Part shown: positions 7,438 through 13,744 of the stretch, one piece after another | Position numbering within the stretch: the stretch's first letter is position 1 | How the letters are laid out: every line of letters starts with the position of its first letter | Assembly (NCBI GenBank): GCA_965662745.1 | Contig: CBFIJK010000072.1 | Span: 1-14,871, forward strand | Origin: Anianibacter sp965662745 | Lineage (GTDB): Bacteria; Pseudomonadota; Alphaproteobacteria; Rhodobacterales; Rhodobacteraceae | Length of the DNA: 14,871 nt | Reading direction: 5' to 3' | Position numbers and translations under genes: made by a program | Notes under the pieces: model-generated | The model's input: only the letters and a program-made list of their open reading frames with translations | Told to the model about the DNA's origin: nothing | Databases searched by the model: none

Positions 7438-8133
7438 CTACCCGAATTTCGACCAAAGCGCGCTGTCCCCAAGGCTTTTGACAAAGCTGGCATGGGCAGC
7501 GCGTTCTTCGTCGGTCAGGCGCGATTCCAGCGGGGTCGGTCGCGGCGGCGGACGCCAATCGGTCGAGGGACCAAGGGTTTCGGACGTGTCATTGTCGTCA
7601 CTTCCCAGCGCAAAGTCAGGCTGACGCCCGCCGATCAGTTCCAGGTACACCTCTGCCAGGATCTCGGAATCGAGAAGCGCGCCGTGAAGCTCGCGCGCTG
7701 AATTGTCGATGCCGAAACGTCGGCAGAGTGCATCCAGCGAAACCGGCGAGCCGGGAAAGCGCCGCTTGGCGATTGCAAGCGTATCGACCGCGCGCGCCCA
7801 GTCGATTTGCGGTTTTCTCACCCATCCAAGTTCAGCATTCAGGAATTTCACGTCGAACGCTGCGTTGTGAATCACCAGCTTGGCGTCGCCGATGAAATCC
7901 AGAAAGGCCTGCGCGGCGTCCTCGAAGACCGGGAAATCGCGCAGGAACTCTTCGGACAGGCCATGCACCTTGAACGCGTCTTCGGGCATGTCGCGCTTGG
8001 GGTTGATGTATTGGTGATACTGCCTGCCGGTCGGCATGTGGTTGAGCAATTCGACCGCGCCGATTTCAACGATCCGGTCGCCGGTGCCGGGATCAAAGCC
8101 AGTGGTTTCGGTGTCGAGAACGATTTCACGCAT
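7438..8133 (-). CDS. dnaQ: DNA polymerase III epsilon subunit (3'-5' proofreading exonuclease)
   Basis: This is the proofreading exonuclease of the replicative polymerase core. The 231-residue product has all DEDDh residues: DTETTG (D7, E9) in Exo I, NAAFDVKFLNAE (D94) in Exo II, and HGALLDSEILAEVY (H150, D155) in Exo III. After the exonuclease domain comes QPDFAL (171-176). It sits where E. coli epsilon carries its beta-clamp-binding motif and resembles it, so it is a likely clamp contact. The remaining polar, proline-rich tail (177-231) would be the linker and polymerase-binding part. The gene overlaps coaE by 8 nt (8126-8133), has no clear ribosome-binding site of its own, and is probably translated by coupling as the last gene of maf-aroE-coaE-dnaQ. 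Confidence 0.96.
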   Translation of the reverse strand: MREIVLDTETTGFDPGTGDRIVEIGAVELLNHMPTGRQYHQYINPKRDMPEDAFKVHGLSEEFLRDFPVFEDAAQAFLDFIGDAKLVIHNAAFDVKFLNAELGWVRKPQIDWARAVDTLAIAKRRFPGSPVSLDALCRRFGIDNSARELHGALLDSEILAEVYLELIGGRQPDFALGSDDNDTSETLGPSTDWRPPPRPTPLESRLTDEERAAHASFVKSLGDSALWSKFG

Positions 8134-8725
8134 TGTTCAAACGGCCTTTGATGTCTGTCAGAATTTCTCGCACACGGGCATGGGCGGCCTCAAGAGTCGT
8201 CGTTTCGATGATGTAATCGGCGCGTTTGCGTTTTTCGACATCGGGCATCTGTTTGGCAAGGATAGTCTCGAACTGTGCTTCTGTCATTCCGGGTCGGGCG
8301 AGAACACGTTCGCGTTGGGTTTCGGGTGGGGCCGTCACGACGACAGTGGTATCGACATGCGCCTCACCACCGGTTTCGAAAAGGAGCGGGATGTCGACCA
8401 GAACAATCGGGGCGCTTTGGGTTTCAATAAACCCTGCGCGGTCGGCGGCGACGAGCGGGTGAACGATCTGCTCGATTTGTCTTAACGCATCGGGGTCGGT
8501 GGCAATCCATGCCTTCAGACCAGTCCGGTCCACGGCGCGATTTACGATCGCCTCTGGCCGAAGTTTCTCGATGGGCGCGACCGCTGCACCGCTGGCGCCA
8601 TATAGACGATGGACCGCAGCATCGGCATCCCAAACAGGAACACCTTCGTCGGCGAAGAACTGTGCCGTCGTGGATTTTCCCATGCCGATGGAGCCGGTCA
8701 GCCCGATGACGAACGGTTTCGTCAC
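8126..8725 (-). CDS. coaE: Dephospho-CoA kinase (GTG start)
   Basis: CoaE phosphorylates the 3'-hydroxyl of dephospho-CoA with ATP, the last step of coenzyme A synthesis. The product has 199 residues, a normal length. Motifs are the P-loop GSIGMGKS (11-18), DADAAVH (33-39) at the acceptor site, HP (89-90), DIPLLFETG (111-119) and the lid-region sequence KQMPDVEKRKRADYII (158-173). The start is a GTG at 8725 whose bases overlap the aroE stop (GTGA, 8722-8725). The protein then begins MTKPFVIGLTGSIG, as expected. The 3' end overlaps dnaQ by 8 nt. Confidence 0.96.
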   Translation of the reverse strand: MTKPFVIGLTGSIGMGKSTTAQFFADEGVPVWDADAAVHRLYGASGAAVAPIEKLRPEAIVNRAVDRTGLKAWIATDPDALRQIEQIVHPLVAADRAGFIETQSAPIVLVDIPLLFETGGEAHVDTTVVVTAPPETQRERVLARPGMTEAQFETILAKQMPDVEKRKRADYIIETTTLEAAHARVREILTDIKGRLNNA

Positions 8726-9561
8726 GTCCCGAGCACCGCCGCGCGGACTTGGTCATCCACGTTGGGGCGTACGCCAAACCAACGCTCGAACCCCGGAACA
8801 CCCTGATGCAGCAGCATCCCGAGACCGTCGACGGTGATGCACCCGGCCTCACGCGCGCGGATCAGGAAATCGGTGTCGAGCGGGGCATAAACCAGATCGG
8901 TGACCACCGCGCCGCGCTCGAGGCCATCAAGCGGGACGCGGAATTCGGGCTTGCCCACCATCCCGAGAGAGGTCGTGTTGACCACCGTCACTGCGCCGTC
9001 GAGCGTGTTCGCAGCCTTCACCCAATCATGCACATGGATGCGCGTGCCGAATTCAGAGCGCAGCGCATCAGACCTGGGGCGAGAGCGGTTGGTCAGGTGA
9101 ATTTCGGGGACGCCGGATTCCAGCAGTGCATGAACGACAGCCCGCGCCGCGCCGCCTGCGCCGAAGACCGCACAGGGGCCTGCCTTTGGATCCCAGTTCG
9201 GGGCGGATTGGCGCAGGTTCTCGATAAAGCCATACCCGTCGGTATTGTCGGCGTGGATCTTGCCATCTTTCCGAAACTGAAGCGTGTTTGCCGCGCCGAT
9301 CACCGCCGCGCGGTCGGACACGATATCGGCGAGGTTGAGAACCGCCTCTTTATGGGGAATCGTGACGTTCGCACCGACAAACCCCATGCGGGGCAGGGCT
9401 TTGACGATCGCTTCCAGGTCTTCATGTTCCACGTGAAGCGGAACGTAGTGGCCTTCGATCTGGTAGCGCCGCAGCCAGTGATTATGCAGGGCAGGCGATC
9501 GGGAATGGGCGATCGGTGCGCCGATCACGCCGGCCAGGGGAATGCGCGGAATCTCGGTCAT
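8722..9561 (-). CDS. aroE: Shikimate dehydrogenase (NADP+)
   Basis: AroE reduces 3-dehydroshikimate to shikimate in the aromatic amino-acid pathway. The 279-residue product has the substrate-binding serines in APIAHSRSPALHN (S20, S22), VTIPHKE (67-72) carrying the catalytic Lys71, and NTDGYGF (106-112) carrying catalytic Asp107. The dinucleotide-binding loop is FGAGGAAR (133-140), followed by NRSR (158-161) for NADP phosphate. Its ATG overlaps the maf stop (ATGA, 9558-9561) and its stop overlaps the coaE GTG. The codons for residues His43-Val44-Glu45-His46 contain a near-match to the ParB site parS (9425-9440), listed separately. Confidence 0.96.
   Translation of the reverse strand: MTEIPRIPLAGVIGAPIAHSRSPALHNHWLRRYQIEGHYVPLHVEHEDLEAIVKALPRMGFVGANVTIPHKEAVLNLADIVSDRAAVIGAANTLQFRKDGKIHADNTDGYGFIENLRQSAPNWDPKAGPCAVFGAGGAARAVVHALLESGVPEIHLTNRSRPRSDALRSEFGTRIHVHDWVKAANTLDGAVTVVNTTSLGMVGKPEFRVPLDGLERGAVVTDLVYAPLDTDFLIRAREAGCITVDGLGMLLHQGVPGFERWFGVRPNVDDQVRAAVLGT
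9425..9440 (+). other. parS-like sequence inside aroE (14 of 16)
   Basis: TGTTCCACGTGAAGCG matches the ParB-binding consensus TGTTCCACGTGAAACA except at positions 14 and 16, keeping the central palindrome TTCCACGTGAA intact. It lies within aroE codons 41-46, so it is also constrained by coding. It is about 4.3 kb to the left of the exact parS at 13745, on the other side of the candidate origin. It could be a weak ParB site or chance. Confidence 0.4.
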
Positions 9562-10157
9562 GACGGGATGAAACCGCGCAGGGCGAGATATGACAAGAGC
9601 TCGAGAAGCGGCAGGCCGAGGACGGTGAAATAATCCCCCTCAACGCGATGAAAAAGCCGCGCTCCGGCGCCTTCAAAGTGATAGCCGCCGACGGAATGAC
9701 GCACCTGATCCCAATGGCGGTCGATATAGTCGTCTAGGAAAGTATCCGACAATGTGTGCATGTGCATCCGCACGACCCCGACATGCCGCCAGACCGGTTT
9801 GCCCGCATCGTAGATGACGGCCGCCGAATAAAGGACGTGTTTCTGACCGTTCAGCTTGGACAATTGGTGTCGCAACCCTTCCGGCGAGTCGGCCTTGGTG
9901 AAAATCTCGGGTCCAAGGGCCAAGATTTGATCGCTGCCAAGAACCAGGCGATCATCGTGCTTCATCGCGACCTTGCGTGCCTTTTGTTCGGCAAGTGCGT
10001 CAGCTATATCTCGCGGGGTCGCGCCTTCTGCCTGAAGGGCGGCGCGCATGGCGTCTTCGTCGATACGAGCAGGTTGGACCTCGAACGGAACGTCGGCGCC
10101 CGACAAAAGCTTGGCCCGCACGGTGGAACCCGAGGCGAGGATCAGCGGCTGGGTCAT
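9558..10157 (-). CDS. maf: Maf/YceF-type nucleotide pyrophosphatase
   Basis: Maf proteins hydrolyse non-canonical or modified nucleoside triphosphates to monophosphates and can affect septum formation. The product is 199 residues. It has LASGSTVR (7-14) for the N-terminal SxxR motif, then LGSDQI (73-78) with catalytic Asp76. The C-terminal block is SVGGYHFEGAGARLF followed by VLGLPLLEL. The GSDQ form is that of the YceF subgroup (7-methyl-GTP preferring in E. coli) rather than the GADT form of the YhdE subgroup (dTTP/UTP), so a YceF-like specificity is inferred. This is the first gene of a leftward unit maf-aroE-coaE-dnaQ with overlaps of 4, 4 and 8 nt. It starts at the left edge of the candidate replication origin. 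Only a weak purine run (AGAG) precedes the ATG. Confidence 0.94.
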   Translation of the reverse strand: MTQPLILASGSTVRAKLLSGADVPFEVQPARIDEDAMRAALQAEGATPRDIADALAEQKARKVAMKHDDRLVLGSDQILALGPEIFTKADSPEGLRHQLSKLNGQKHVLYSAAVIYDAGKPVWRHVGVVRMHMHTLSDTFLDDYIDRHWDQVRHSVGGYHFEGAGARLFHRVEGDYFTVLGLPLLELLSYLALRGFIPS

Positions 10158-10226
10158 GTGGGCAACTCTGTTGACATCAGGGCCTCAGATCTGGGGGGAA
10201 GCTGTGCGTGAAACGGGGTGCGACCG

Positions 10227-10256
10227 GCTATCGTGGACGAAGCGGCGGTCTGTCAA
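10227..10256 (-). promoter_or_regulatory. Possible promoter for maf-aroE-coaE-dnaQ
   Basis: On the minus strand a perfect -35 hexamer TTGACA (10251-10256) is followed after 18 nt by GATAGC (10227-10232), a poor -10. It would give a 5' leader of roughly 60-65 nt before the maf ATG. The -35 is convincing, the -10 is not. Confidence 0.35.
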
Positions 10257-10459
10257 GCCGATCAAGGTAAACCATACCCCCGCCTGTCGGTGCGCGGAGT
10301 GTCTGGGGAACGATTTAAGTGTCCACCGATTCGAATTTCTTGCGCACAGTGATACCCACAGGTTTTTAGATACAAGGCATTGATATAAATACTAAATTAT
10401 CAGTCTTGACCAACTTGTCCCCATTGCGCTTTCGGTTCGGGGTTTCGCATTCGCGGGAT

Positions 10460-10468
10460 TGAGGATAA
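10460..10468 (-). promoter_or_regulatory. DnaA-box-like 9-mer, TTATCCTCA
   Basis: The minus strand reads TTATCCTCA, one mismatch (position 7) from TTATCCACA. It lies 17 nt left of the tandem boxes and in opposite orientation. Confidence 0.4.
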
Positions 10469-10485
10469 CCAAACCCGAACCCTGT

Positions 10486-10503
10486 TGATCCACAGTATCC
10501 ACA
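10486..10503 (+). promoter_or_regulatory. Two abutting DnaA-box-like 9-mers
   Basis: TGATCCACA and GTATCCACA follow each other with no spacer. Each differs from the TTATCCACA consensus at one position. As I recall, TGATCCACA is the form called the G-box in the Caulobacter origin. A third CCACAG lies at 10357-10362. Confidence 0.55.
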
Positions 10504-10530
10504 GGCCCTACTACACCATCATCCTTATTA

Positions 10531-10553
10531 TCTTCTTTATTAATTATAGAAGA
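10531..10553. repeat. AT-rich inverted repeat before hemJ
   Basis: TCTTCT (10531-10536) and AGAAGA (10548-10553) are exact reverse complements around an 11-nt loop of only A and T. The repeat lies next to the hemJ ribosome-binding site (GAGGGG, about 10559-10564). It could be part of an unwinding element of the origin or a structure in the hemJ leader. Confidence 0.45.
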
Positions 10554-10574
10554 GAAGAGAGGGGCACGAACGGT

Positions 10575-11024
10575 ATGGATTTCCTGATCGGGCTATATCC
10601 CTGGATCAAGTCGCTACATGTCATCTCTGTGATCGCGTGGATGGCTGGGCTGTTCTACTTGCCAAGGCTGTTCGTTTACCATGCTGAGAAGGTAGGGCTT
10701 GAGGGCGAGACGAGCGACCTGTTCCAGACGATGGAATATAAGTTGCTGAAGGTGATCATGACGCCCGCAATGTTGGCGAGCTGGCTGTTCGGTTTGATGA
10801 TCGTGGCGATGCCCGGGATCATTGACTGGGGTGCGGCCTGGCCCTGGATGAAAGCTGTGGCGGTGATCGGGATGACGGCGTTCCACGGATGGTGCGCGAA
10901 AGAGGTGAAGGCCTTTGCCGCAGGGGGGCCTGTACGGGGTGGGCGACATTACCGGCTGATGAACGAGGTTCCGACGCTTCTTTTGATCGTGATCGTGGTG
11001 TCGGTCATCGCGCGGCCGTTCTGA
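10575..11024 (+). CDS. hemJ: HemJ, protoporphyrinogen IX oxidase
   Basis: HemJ oxidises protoporphyrinogen IX to protoporphyrin IX in the inner membrane, the penultimate step of heme synthesis, in bacteria lacking HemG/HemY. The 149-residue protein has four hydrophobic segments (about 13-32, 59-80, 90-106, 133-148). Conserved features are LHVISVIAWMAGLFYLPRLF (14-33) with His15, WMKAV (91-95) with Lys93, FHGW (103-106) with His104, and the C-terminal NEVPTLLLIVIVVSVIARPF (130-149). The ATG at 10575 is chosen because the protein then matches the family N-terminus and GAGGGG lies about ten bases upstream. An earlier in-frame TTG at 10485 would start inside the tandem DnaA boxes and add an unrelated 30-residue leader. 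It is the first gene on the right side of the candidate origin, 124 nt before rho. Confidence 0.94.
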   Translation: MDFLIGLYPWIKSLHVISVIAWMAGLFYLPRLFVYHAEKVGLEGETSDLFQTMEYKLLKVIMTPAMLASWLFGLMIVAMPGIIDWGAAWPWMKAVAVIGMTAFHGWCAKEVKAFAAGGPVRGGRHYRLMNEVPTLLLIVIVVSVIARPF

Positions 11025-11029
11025 ATTCG

Positions 11030-11058
11030 TTGACATAGGCGCTGCGGCACCTTACATC
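11030..11058 (+). promoter_or_regulatory. Probable rho promoter
   Basis: TTGACA (11030-11035) is a perfect -35 hexamer, and after 17 nt TACATC (11053-11058) is a partial -10. It begins just after the hemJ stop and would give a leader of about 80-85 nt before rho. A short palindrome CGGTCG-tc-CGACCG (11070-11083) lies near the expected transcript start. Confidence 0.45.
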
Positions 11059-11117
11059 GCGCCCTCAAGCGGTCGTCCGACCGACGTATTTCCCATTTTC
11101 AAAAATTGCGCCCATTC

Positions 11118-11147
11118 ATGGGGCCATTCGCCTTTGCTGAGGAATAG
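11118..11147 (+). other. Possible nine-codon leader ORF upstream of rho
   Basis: ATG at 11118 opens a nine-codon frame (MGPFAFAEE) ending in TAG at 11145-11147, one base before the rho ATG. Its last two codons overlap the rho Shine-Dalgarno. The start codon lies in a GCCCAT-tc-ATGGGGC inverted repeat and has no clear ribosome-binding site of its own. It may be chance; its position would allow coupling to rho translation. Confidence 0.25.
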
Positions 11148-11148
11148 C

Positions 11149-12423
11149 ATGACCGAAGAACGTTTGAACCTCGCCGAGCTGAAAGCGAAGAGCCCCAAGG
11201 ACCTGCTGTCCATGGCGGAGGATCTCGAGATCGAGAACGCCTCGACCATGCGGAAGGGCGACATGATGTTCGCCATCCTGAAAGAGCAGGCCGAAGACGG
11301 CTGGGAAATTGGCGGTGACGGTGTTCTGGAAGTCCTGCAGGATGGGTTCGGTTTCCTGCGCTCGCCCGAGGCAAACTACCTGCCGGGTCCCGACGATATT
11401 TATGTCTCGCCTGAAATGATCCGACAGTTTTCGTTGCGGACGGGTGATACGGTCGAAGGCGTCATCCGGGCGCCGGGCGACAACGAGCGGTATTTCGGCC
11501 TAACCAAGGTCGAGCAGATCAACTTTGAAGACCCTGAGCGCGCGCGCCATAAGATCAACTTTGACAACCTCACACCGCTTTATCCTGATGAGCGGCTCAA
11601 GATGGAAGTCGAGGACGAGAATAATTCCAAGGATCGATCTGCGCGAATTATCGACCTTGTTTCGCCGATCGGTAAAGGCCAGCGTTCCCTGATTGTCGCG
11701 CCGCCGCGGACAGGTAAGACGGTTCTGCTTCAGAACATTGCGAACTCGATCGAGAAGAACCATCCCGAGTGTTATCTCATTGTTCTGCTGATCGACGAGC
11801 GGCCTGAGGAAGTGACCGATATGCAGCGGTCTGTGAAGGGCGAGGTCATTTCGTCTACTTTCGACGAGCCTGCTTCGCGCCACGTCGCGGTTTCGGAAAT
11901 GGTTATCGAGAAGGCCAAGCGCCTGGTCGAGCACAAGCGCGACGTTGTCATCCTGCTGGATTCGATCACGCGTCTTGGCCGGGCCTTTAACACGGTGGTG
12001 CCGTCGTCGGGCAAGGTCCTGACAGGTGGTGTCGATGCAAACGCGCTGCAGCGGCCGAAGCGGTTCTTTGGCGCGGCGCGGAACATCGAAGAGGGCGGGT
12101 CGCTGACGATTATCGCGACCGCGCTGATCGACACGGGCAGTCGGATGGACGAGGTGATTTTCGAGGAATTCAAGGGCACCGGTAACTCTGAAATCGTGCT
12201 GGACCGCAAGGTTGCGGACAAGCGCGTGTTCCCGGCGATGGATATTCTGAAATCTGGCACGCGGAAGGAAGAGCTGCTCGTCGACAAGATCGACCTGCAG
12301 AAGACCTTCGTGCTGCGGCGAATCCTGAACCCGATGGGCACGACAGATGCCATCGAGTTCCTGATCTCGAAGCTGAAGCAGACCAAGACAAACTCGGAAT
12401 TCTTCGATTCGATGAACGCCTAA
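11149..12423 (+). CDS. rho: Transcription termination factor Rho
   Basis: Rho is the hexameric RNA-dependent ATPase that terminates transcription. The 424-residue product has the usual layout. The N-terminal helical domain (1-50) is followed by a cold-shock-like RNA-binding domain with DGFGFLRS (65-72) and DDIYVS (82-87). The ATPase domain has Walker A PPRTGKT (185-191), Walker B VVILLDSITR (266-275), Q-loop LTGGVDANAL (291-300) and R-loop KGTGNSE (342-348). Arg310 in the FFGAARNI segment (307-313) may contribute to ATP binding or hydrolysis at the subunit interface. It lacks the long insertion some actinobacterial Rho proteins have. The ATG at 11149 is preceded by GAGGAA (11139-11144); a TTG at 11134 in frame is rejected because it would remove that ribosome-binding site from its place. 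A promoter-like pair is seen upstream. mnmE follows after 30 nt. Confidence 0.98.
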   Translation: MTEERLNLAELKAKSPKDLLSMAEDLEIENASTMRKGDMMFAILKEQAEDGWEIGGDGVLEVLQDGFGFLRSPEANYLPGPDDIYVSPEMIRQFSLRTGDTVEGVIRAPGDNERYFGLTKVEQINFEDPERARHKINFDNLTPLYPDERLKMEVEDENNSKDRSARIIDLVSPIGKGQRSLIVAPPRTGKTVLLQNIANSIEKNHPECYLIVLLIDERPEEVTDMQRSVKGEVISSTFDEPASRHVAVSEMVIEKAKRLVEHKRDVVILLDSITRLGRAFNTVVPSSGKVLTGGVDANALQRPKRFFGAARNIEEGGSLTIIATALIDTGSRMDEVIFEEFKGTGNSEIVLDRKVADKRVFPAMDILKSGTRKEELLVDKIDLQKTFVLRRILNPMGTTDAIEFLISKLKQTKTNSEFFDSMNA

Positions 12424-12453
12424 TCTCGTTTGGGGTTGGCGTAGGAGGCGGAT

Positions 12454-13740
12454 TTGGACACGATCTTTGCCGTTGCGACTGCGCGCGGAAAGGCCGGGGT
12501 CGCGGTTGTTCGTATCTCTGGGCCGGGCGCGGATGCGTGTCACCAGGTATTTGGGTTTGGTTTGCCGCCGACACGGCAGGCATCGGTTCGGCGCTTGCTG
12601 GATGCGGATGGTGAGCTGCTGGATGAAGCCCTGGTGCTTCGGTTTCCGGAGGGCGCGAGTTTCACCGGTGAACGTGTGATGGAACTTCAGCTTCATGGAA
12701 GTCCGGCGATTGTCGCATCGGTTCTGTCGCGCTTATCAGGCATTGATGGCCACCGGATTGCGGAACCTGGCGAGTTCACGCGCCGCGCGCTAGAGAATGA
12801 ACGGCTGGACCTCGCGCAGGTCGAGGGGCTGTCCGACTTGATCGACGCAGAGACGGAGACCCAGAGAAAGCAGGCGCAACGTGTGTTTTCCGGTGCGCTT
12901 GGTGAAAAGGTTGAAGGGTGGCGTGGGCGATTGATCGAGGCGCTCGCGCTACTGGAGGTCACGATTGACTTTGCAGATGAGGATGTACCGGTTGATGTGA
13001 CGCCCGAGGTCTTACGGACGCTTGAGGCGCTCAAGGTTGAGCTGAACGCGGAGGTCGAGGGTATCGTGATTTCAGAGCGGATTCGAGACGGTTTCGAAGT
13101 GGCGATTGTTGGACCTCCGAATATCGGGAAGTCTACTTTGCTGAATGCGCTGGCTGGTCGGGATGCTGCGATAACGTCAGAGGTTGCCGGGACCACGCGA
13201 GACGTCATCGAGGTGCGGATGGATCTGGATGGCTTGCCGGTAACGATACTCGATACGGCGGGTGTGCGCGATAGCGATGACGTCGTCGAGACGATTGGGA
13301 TCCAGCGGGCGATCGAGCGAGCGAAGGGTGCTGACCTGCGCGTCATTCTTACAGAGAGCGCGCAACCCGTGATGGAGCCTTTGGATGGCGATATCGTGGT
13401 ACAAGGAAAGGCAGATCTTCGGTCGGCAGAGGGCAAGCTTTCGGTTTCTGGGAAAACAGGCGAGGGTGTCGGTGTTCTTGTTCGTTCCATAGCCGATCGT
13501 TTGGCTTCTTTGTCTCTCAAATCTTCCATCGCGACACGAGAGCGCCATCGTGCTGCTATGATTAGTGGGCTGGGCCTTTTGGAATCGGCGCTTTCCGGGT
13601 TAAGAGAGGGCGACGTCTCGGTTGAGCTTGTTGCGGAAGATATCCGGGGGGTCGTAGGCGCGCTCGGGGTGCTCACCGGTCGTGTGGATGTAGAGCACGT
13701 TCTCGGGGAAATCTTTGGGCGTTTCTGTCTGGGTAAGTGA
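12454..13740 (+). CDS. mnmE: MnmE (TrmE), tRNA U34-modifying GTPase (TTG start)
   Basis: MnmE works with MnmG to add the aminomethyl or carboxymethylaminomethyl group at C5 of wobble uridine 34 in some tRNAs, using methylene-tetrahydrofolate. The 428-residue product has the N-terminal folate-binding domain (1-115), a helical domain, the inserted G domain (about 214-355) and the C-terminal FCLGK (424-428) with the conserved Cys425. G-domain motifs are G1 GPPNIGKS (220-227), G2 TTRD (247-250) and G3 DTAG (267-270). G4 reads GKAD (318-321) instead of NKxD, losing the usual asparagine. The region around it is short. The start is TTG at 12454, supported by a perfect AGGAGG (12443-12448) five bases upstream and the family N-terminus MDTIFAVATARGKAGVAVVR. 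It lies 30 nt after rho and 12 nt before mnmG. Confidence 0.96.
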   Translation: MDTIFAVATARGKAGVAVVRISGPGADACHQVFGFGLPPTRQASVRRLLDADGELLDEALVLRFPEGASFTGERVMELQLHGSPAIVASVLSRLSGIDGHRIAEPGEFTRRALENERLDLAQVEGLSDLIDAETETQRKQAQRVFSGALGEKVEGWRGRLIEALALLEVTIDFADEDVPVDVTPEVLRTLEALKVELNAEVEGIVISERIRDGFEVAIVGPPNIGKSTLLNALAGRDAAITSEVAGTTRDVIEVRMDLDGLPVTILDTAGVRDSDDVVETIGIQRAIERAKGADLRVILTESAQPVMEPLDGDIVVQGKADLRSAEGKLSVSGKTGEGVGVLVRSIADRLASLSLKSSIATRERHRAAMISGLGLLESALSGLREGDVSVELVAEDIRGVVGALGVLTGRVDVEHVLGEIFGRFCLGK

Positions 13741-13744
13741 GGTT

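Larger units (their letters stand above)
10318..10556. other. Candidate chromosomal replication origin (oriC) within the gene-free region 10158-10574
   Basis: The 417-nt gap between divergent maf and hemJ is the only long gene-free stretch in the window. It contains TGATCCACA (10486-10494) directly abutting GTATCCACA (10495-10503). On the minus strand it contains TTATCCTCA (10460-10468), one mismatch from the DnaA box TTATCCACA. Weaker two-mismatch boxes are at 10352-10360 and 10415-10423. Two AT-rich tracts (about 10362-10405 and 10523-10556) flank the boxes and could serve as unwinding elements. Genes on both sides are transcribed outward, as expected for replication starting here, and an exact parS lies 3.2 kb away. 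In many alphaproteobacteria the origin lies in this neighbourhood, usually next to hemE, which is absent here. The call is an inference; GC skew and conservation were not computed. Confidence 0.55.

Noticed and set aside
10203..10215. Possible third parS (half-site GCGTGAAACG)
   Set aside because: Only the right half resembles parS; the left half does not form the CACGTG-centred palindrome.
10485..10574. 30-residue N-terminal extension of HemJ from a TTG
   Set aside because: The frame starts inside the DnaA-box pair and runs through AT-rich DNA; the ATG at 10575 has a ribosome-binding site and matches the family start.
11500..12696. Long open frame antisense to rho and mnmE (398 codons)
   Set aside because: Basic, low-complexity composition with no recognisable domain; it is a shadow of the strongly coding rho frame.
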